Shown in pieces: positions 35,258-38,916 of a stretch of 38,916 nt of DNA. The notes under the pieces were generated by a model, which worked only from the letters and a program-made list of their open reading frames with translations, was not told the origin of the DNA and made no database searches. The position numbers and the translations under genes are program-made. The stretch spans positions 1 through 38,916 of the forward strand of contig JAKPQE010000058.1 in NCBI GenBank assembly GCA_029572955.1. The letters are read 5' to 3'. This DNA comes from Pseudomonadota bacterium (GTDB lineage Bacteria; Pseudomonadota; Alphaproteobacteria; Rhizobiales; JAKPQE01). Numbering within the stretch: the first letter of the stretch is position 1; each line of letters opens with the position of its first letter.

Positions 35258-36907
35258 ATGACCGAGACGCCGTTCGAGACCCACGAGGTCACCAACCAGT
35301 CGCCGCCCCTCGCCGGTGCCAACCTCTATGCCTCGGATCCGGTGCTGGCGAGCGCGGTGAAGGTCGCGGCGGGGGCCGGCTTCGACGACGGGCTTCTCGC
35401 GCACGGCGCCTATTGGGGCTCGGCCGATGCCTTCGAGCTCGGGCGCCTCGCCAATGTCCACGCGCCGATGCTGCGGCCGTTCGATGCCAAGGGCCGGCGC
35501 AGCGACACGGTCGAGTTCCACCCGGCCTGGCATGCCCTGATGAGCCGCAGCGCGGTCGCCGGCCTGCACTGCTCGACCCGGGAGGAGGGCGGGGCCGAGG
35601 CGGGGCATCGCAACCTGTTGCGCGCCGCCCGCTTCTTCATGACGGCGCAGGCCGAGTGCGGGCACCTCTGTCCGATGACGATGACCAATGCGGCGGCAGC
35701 GGCGCTCGCCCACGGGCCGCAGGTCGCGGCCGACTGGCTGCCGGCGATCCGCCGGCGCGCCTATGACGGCACCTTCCGCCCGGCCGGCGAGAAGGCCGGC
35801 GTCACCCTCGGCATGGGCATGACCGAGAAGCAGGGCGGCACCGACGTGCGCGCCAACACGACGCGGGCCGAGCCGGCGGGCGAGGGCGGCGCCTACCGTC
35901 TCACCGGCCACAAGTGGTTCCTCTCGGCGCCGATGAGCGATGCTTTCCTCGTCCTCGCCCAGGCGCCGGGCGGGCTCAGCTGTTTCCTGATGCCGCGCTT
36001 CACGCCGGACGGGCGGGTCAACGACATCCGCCTGATGCGCCTCAAGGACAAGCTCGGCAACCGCTCCAACGCCTCGTCCGAGGTCGAGTTCCAGGGCGCG
36101 CTCGCCTTCCGTGTCGGCGAGGAGGGGCGCGGCATCGCGACGATCCTCGAGATGGTGACGCTGACCCGGCTCGACTGCGCCGTCGCCTCGGCCGGCCTGA
36201 TGCGCATCGCCCTTGCCGAGGCGGTCAACCACACGCGGCACCGCACGGTGTTCCAGAAGCGTCTCGTCGACCAGCCGATGATGGCGCGGGTGCTCGCCGA
36301 CATGGCGCTCGACACGGCGGCGGCGACGGCGCTCGCGCTGCGCCTTGCCGAGGCCTTCGACCGGGCGCCGCGCGACGAGAGCGAGGCGGCCTTCGCCCGT
36401 CTGATGACGCCGGCGGTGAAATACTGGGTGTGCAAGGCGACGCCGCCGCTCGTCTACGAGGCGATGGAGTGCCTCGGCGGCAACGGCTATGTCGAGGAGA
36501 GCACGCTGCCGCGGCTCTATCGCGAGGCGCCGGTCAACGCCATCTGGGAAGGCTCGGGCAACGTCATGGCGCTCGATGTGCTGCGCGCCCTCGCCAAGGA
36601 AAAGGACGCCCTCGACGCGGTCGCGCACGAGGTCAACCGGCATCTCGGCGGCCATGGCGGGCCGGCGATGGACGTGCTGAAGTCGGCGGCGGAGCTGGCG
36701 GTCGCCGACCAGGGCTCGGCGCGCTTCTTCGTCGAGCAGCTGGCGCTGACGGTGGCCGGGGCGGCGCTCGCCCGGCTCGGCGGCGGCGAGATCGCCGAGG
36801 CGTTCCTCAATTCGCGGCTCGGCGGGCGCTGGCGGGCGACTTACGGCATGCTCGACCGGCGGTTCGACGCGCGGCGGATCGTCGATCAGGTCTGTCCGCA
36901 GGCCTGA
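35258..36907 (+). CDS. AidB-like acyl-CoA dehydrogenase family protein
   Basis: A 549-residue FAD protein, the length of E. coli AidB (541) and longer than common acyl-CoA dehydrogenases. It has the AidB-like MTEKQGGTDVRANT (188-201), the GHKWFLSAPMSDAFLVLAQ substrate/FAD segment, LGNRSNASSEVEF and the REAPVNAIWEGSGN motif (from R422) with the conserved glutamate, then a four-helix end domain. AidB is tied to the alkylation response in E. coli, but many relatives probably act in acyl-CoA or branched-chain breakdown. Its place after proline dehydrogenase favours catabolism; this is inference. Confidence 0.88.
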   Translation: MTETPFETHEVTNQSPPLAGANLYASDPVLASAVKVAAGAGFDDGLLAHGAYWGSADAFELGRLANVHAPMLRPFDAKGRRSDTVEFHPAWHALMSRSAVAGLHCSTREEGGAEAGHRNLLRAARFFMTAQAECGHLCPMTMTNAAAAALAHGPQVAADWLPAIRRRAYDGTFRPAGEKAGVTLGMGMTEKQGGTDVRANTTRAEPAGEGGAYRLTGHKWFLSAPMSDAFLVLAQAPGGLSCFLMPRFTPDGRVNDIRLMRLKDKLGNRSNASSEVEFQGALAFRVGEEGRGIATILEMVTLTRLDCAVASAGLMRIALAEAVNHTRHRTVFQKRLVDQPMMARVLADMALDTAAATALALRLAEAFDRAPRDESEAAFARLMTPAVKYWVCKATPPLVYEAMECLGGNGYVEESTLPRLYREAPVNAIWEGSGNVMALDVLRALAKEKDALDAVAHEVNRHLGGHGGPAMDVLKSAAELAVADQGSARFFVEQLALTVAGAALARLGGGEIAEAFLNSRLGGRWRATYGMLDRRFDARRIVDQVCPQA

Positions 36908-36997
36908 TCGTCTGATTCTTCGAGCGCGTTTTCCCACCCGAAAAGTCGAGCAACTTTTCGGGAAAGCGCGCGCCAGACCTGTCCGCAGGCCTGATCG
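36892..36997. repeat. Palindromic element flanked by a 19-bp direct repeat
   Basis: CTGTCCGCAGGCCTGATCG occurs at 36892-36910 (spanning the stop of the AidB-like gene) and again exactly at 36979-36997. Between them CCCGAAAAGT (36937-36946) pairs with ACTTTTCGGG (36953-36962) around CGAGCA, with weaker GCGC-rich outer arms. The core resembles intergenic palindromes common in Hyphomicrobiales genomes. The flanking duplication suggests that an element arrived with copying of its target, or that a gene end was duplicated. Confidence 0.7.
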
Positions 36998-37000
36998 CTC

Positions 37001-37020
37001 CCGCCCTGGCGCGGTTTTTT
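37001..37020 (+). terminator. Possible terminator for the proline dehydrogenase / AidB-like transcript
   Basis: CCGC at 37001-37004 can pair with GCGG at 37011-37014, followed by six T residues (37015-37020). The stem is short and interrupted, so the call rests mainly on the T-run and position between two convergent genes. Confidence 0.4.
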
Positions 37021-37034
37021 CGGTTGAGCGCGCG

Positions 37035-37979
37035 TCAGATCTGGCCGGAGGCGAGGCCGGCGAGATAGAGCGCGAGCGGCATCGTCAGGAACGACAGCAG
37101 CGTCTCGATGGTGGTCGTCGTCGCGTAGAGCGGCGCGTCGCCACCCATGCGGCGGGCGAGCACATAGCCGTTGGTGGCGGCCGGCACGGCGCCGCAGACG
37201 ATGGCGACCATCAGGGCATTGCCGTCGAGGCCGAAATTATAGCCCCAGAGGAAGACCAGCACCGGCATCACCGCGAGCTTCAGCGTGCTGGCGACGACGA
37301 CCGGCAGGCTGGGCTTCAGGAGCGTGTTGAGGGCGAGGCCGGCGCCGACGAGGAAGAGCGTCGCGGCAAGGGCGCCGCGGCCGAGGATGTCGAGGGTCGT
37401 CTCGATCGGCCCGTAGAGCCGGATGCCGAGGAGGTTGACGACGATGCCCGCGACCGTCGACCAGATCAGCGGGTTCTTGACGATCGTGAACAGGATGGCG
37501 CCGATGCGCCGGTCGCCGCCCGAGCCGAAGACGGTCAGTACCGCGACGTTCTCGATATTGATCACCGGCACCATGATCGCCATGGCGACCGCGACGAGGG
37601 TCAGCCCGCTCTCGCCATAGAGCCGCGAGACGACGGCAAGGGCGATGAAGCCGTTCCAGCGCGTCGCCGTCTGGAAGACGGTGGTGAAGGAGGCGTCCGA
37701 GACCTTTGCGAGGGCGCGCATCGGCCAGCGCGTCGACAGCGCGATGACGCCCATGGTGAGGACCGCGGCGAGCAGCGTCAGCGTGAAGGTCGAGACCGAG
37801 GACGCGCCGAGGTCGGCCTTGTAGGTCGCCGAGAAGAGGAGGGCCGGGATCATCACGTAATAGGTGATGAGCTCGAAGCCCTGCCAGGCGCCGTCGTCGG
37901 GCACGAGGCGGCGCTTGACGATGGCGCCGACGACGATGACGAGGAAGACGGGCAGGAGGCTCTCGAAGAAGGCGGTCAT
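37035..37979 (-). CDS. AEC-family (auxin efflux carrier-like) transporter
   Basis: A 314-residue membrane protein with about ten helices, starting [24 protein letters not shown]. Typical AEC features are a first half with [20 protein letters not shown] and a second half with [12 protein letters not shown] and [20 protein letters not shown]. Bacterial members carry malate, malonate or other acids; the substrate here is unknown. Its start overlaps the ruvX stop by four bases, so it is translated after ruvX in one transcript. Confidence 0.92.
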   Translation of the reverse strand: MTAFFESLLPVFLVIVVGAIVKRRLVPDDGAWQGFELITYYVMIPALLFSATYKADLGASSVSTFTLTLLAAVLTMGVIALSTRWPMRALAKVSDASFTTVFQTATRWNGFIALAVVSRLYGESGLTLVAVAMAIMVPVINIENVAVLTVFGSGGDRRIGAILFTIVKNPLIWSTVAGIVVNLLGIRLYGPIETTLDILGRGALAATLFLVGAGLALNTLLKPSLPVVVASTLKLAVMPVLVFLWGYNFGLDGNALMVAIVCGAVPAATNGYVLARRMGGDAPLYATTTTIETLLSFLTMPLALYLAGLASGQI

Positions 37980-38476
37980 TGCGCATTGCTCCGGTCGGCG
38001 GCGGCGAAGGCCTTCAGGCGGTCGAGCGCGCCCTGCAGGATGTAGCCGGCGGCGAGCTTGTCGACGAGTTCGGCGCGCCGGGCGCGGCTGCGGTCGGCCT
38101 CGATCAGCGTGCGGGTGACGGCGGCGGTCGAGAGCCGTTCGTCCCAGAACAGCATCGGCAGGTCGGTCAGCGGCGCGAGATTGCGCGTGAAGGCCCGGGT
38201 CGACTGGACGCGCGGGCCTTCCGTGCCGTCCATGTTGAGCGGCAGGCCGATGACGAGGCCGCCGACGCCTTCTTTCTCGGCGATCTTCAAGAGCTGCCCG
38301 GCATCGGCGCGGAACTTGGTGCGCCGGATGGTCTCGAGCGGCGAGGCGATCATCCGCGAGACGTCGGAGAGCGCAAGGCCGATGGTCTTGTCGCCGAGGT
38401 CGAGGCCGAGAAGGCGCGCGCCGGGGGCGAGCCTTGCGGCGAAATCTTCGATCGTGAGGGTCGGGTCGGCGGCCAT
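37976..38476 (-). CDS. ruvX: RuvX/YqgF family resolvase-like nuclease
   Basis: RNase H-like protein of 166 residues, described as a putative Holliday junction resolvase and as an enzyme for 16S pre-rRNA 5' processing. The acidic residues are in place: D26 ([16 protein letters not shown]), E113 (WDERLST) and D139 ([10 protein letters not shown]). [11 protein letters not shown] is also typical. It has an extra N-terminal 20 residues. It overlaps the AEC gene by four bases and follows the acyltransferase gene by 30 bases, a gap that contains a 10-bp direct repeat (38481-38490, 38499-38508). Confidence 0.94.
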   Translation of the reverse strand: MAADPTLTIEDFAARLAPGARLLGLDLGDKTIGLALSDVSRMIASPLETIRRTKFRADAGQLLKIAEKEGVGGLVIGLPLNMDGTEGPRVQSTRAFTRNLAPLTDLPMLFWDERLSTAAVTRTLIEADRSRARRAELVDKLAAGYILQGALDRLKAFAAADRSNAQ

Positions 38477-38506
38477 TCTTGCCTGTCTCTGCTCGCGTGC
38501 CTGTCT

Positions 38507-38916
38507 CTACTGGGCGGCTTCGGCGGCGGTATCGGCGCGGGCCTCCAGCTCGGCGACGAGCCTTGCGGCGATCGCGGCCGGCGGCACGCGGGCGCCCTTG
38601 CCGGGAATGACGGTGAGGTGGGCCGTGCCGGCATAGGTGATGACGGCGACGGCGAGCGGGATCGGCCCGGAAAGCGGCGGCACGCCGAAGACGGCGGTGA
38701 TTTCGGCGCCGCCGAGGGCGACGGCGCGGGTCGGGCCGGGGATCAGCGAGATCATCGCGTCGAAACGGGAGATCCAGATGCGCATGGCGAGCCGGGCGAT
38801 CGGCGGCGGCGCCTTGGCGACGAGATGCTGGCTCCAGGACGAGGTCTGCGCCCGCTCGATGCCGGGCAGGCGGAAGCGCGACGGCTTCCGCGGTGCCTGC
38901 GGCCGCGTCTCGGTGA
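38507..38916 (-). CDS. WS/DGAT-type acyltransferase, C-terminal part (runs off right edge)
   Basis: The frame is open from the window edge to a TAG at 38507, 136 residues. The readable part contains LAMRIWISRFDAMISLIPGPTRAV (in two steps), a GGAEITAVFGVPPL segment and PLAVAVITYAGTAHLTVIPG, which match the pattern of the DUF1298 domain that ends wax ester synthase/diacylglycerol acyltransferases (SNVPGP, then GLNI-SY-G). The HHxxxDG active site would be outside the window. The end is variable Ala/Glu-rich. I am fairly sure of the family but cannot confirm activity. Confidence 0.65.
   Translation of the reverse strand, partial: TETRPQAPRKPSRFRLPGIERAQTSSWSQHLVAKAPPPIARLAMRIWISRFDAMISLIPGPTRAVALGGAEITAVFGVPPLSGPIPLAVAVITYAGTAHLTVIPGKGARVPPAAIAARLVAELEARADTAAEAAQ

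Overview
The window is a GC-rich stretch of core chromosome from an alphaproteobacterium, most likely of the order Hyphomicrobiales (Rhizobiales). I base this on recalled gene order, not on a search: comEC divergent from gltX-gltA and convergent with lexA; a ppiD-trp-moaC-moeA-lexA run; tpiA-secG-pyrG-kdsA; and pyrB-pyrC-plsY-dprA-topA-rnr. A perfect alphaproteobacterial SOS box (GTTC-N7-GTTC) in front of lexA agrees with this. I see no rRNA or tRNA genes, CRISPR array, insertion sequence, prophage or integrase.

Layout. 1-2424: the N-terminal part of a DUF1015 protein (minus), miaA (plus), and a small ArsR-type regulator with the two-cysteine signature of BigR/SqrR persulfide sensors. 2474-5443: a two-way terminator, then gltX and gltA on the minus strand. 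5565-8249: comEC (plus) with an unusual low-complexity tail. 8277-16944: a long minus-strand run, ppiD, trpE, trpG, trpD, trpC, moaC, moeA, then lexA on its own SOS promoter. 17119-22155: plus strand, tpiA, secG, pyrG, a VOC protein and kdsA. 22160-29544: minus strand, topA, rnr, DUF983, a Nudix hydrolase and an MFS transporter. 29839-30060: a lone small plus-strand gene behind an AT-rich, repeat-bearing region. 30069-34178: minus strand, pyrB, a catalytically dead dihydroorotase-like gene, plsY and dprA. 34270-36907: plus strand, proline dehydrogenase and an AidB-like acyl-CoA dehydrogenase. 37035 to the end: minus strand, the 3' part of a WS/DGAT-type acyltransferase, ruvX and an AEC-family transporter.

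How the genes fit together. Most are housekeeping: tryptophan synthesis (trpEGDC), molybdenum cofactor (moaC, moeA), CTP and pyrimidine synthesis (pyrB, pyrG), Kdo synthesis (kdsA), phospholipid synthesis (plsY), tRNA charging and modification (gltX, miaA), DNA topology and RNA decay (topA, rnr), DNA uptake and processing (comEC, dprA), Holliday-junction/rRNA processing (ruvX) and SOS control (lexA). Overlaps of four bases (trpC/moaC, DUF983/Nudix, ruvX/AEC) point to translational coupling.

I did not find a clear new multi-gene system. The points most worth following are the orphan persulfide-sensor-like regulator with a palindrome in its promoter; the dead PyrC; the AT-rich ATACAAC-repeat region before an unrecognised small protein; a perfect 20-bp palindrome between DUF1015 and miaA; an 11-bp inverted repeat framing the pyrB/proline dehydrogenase divergent promoter; and a palindromic element flanked by a 19-bp direct repeat after the AidB-like gene.
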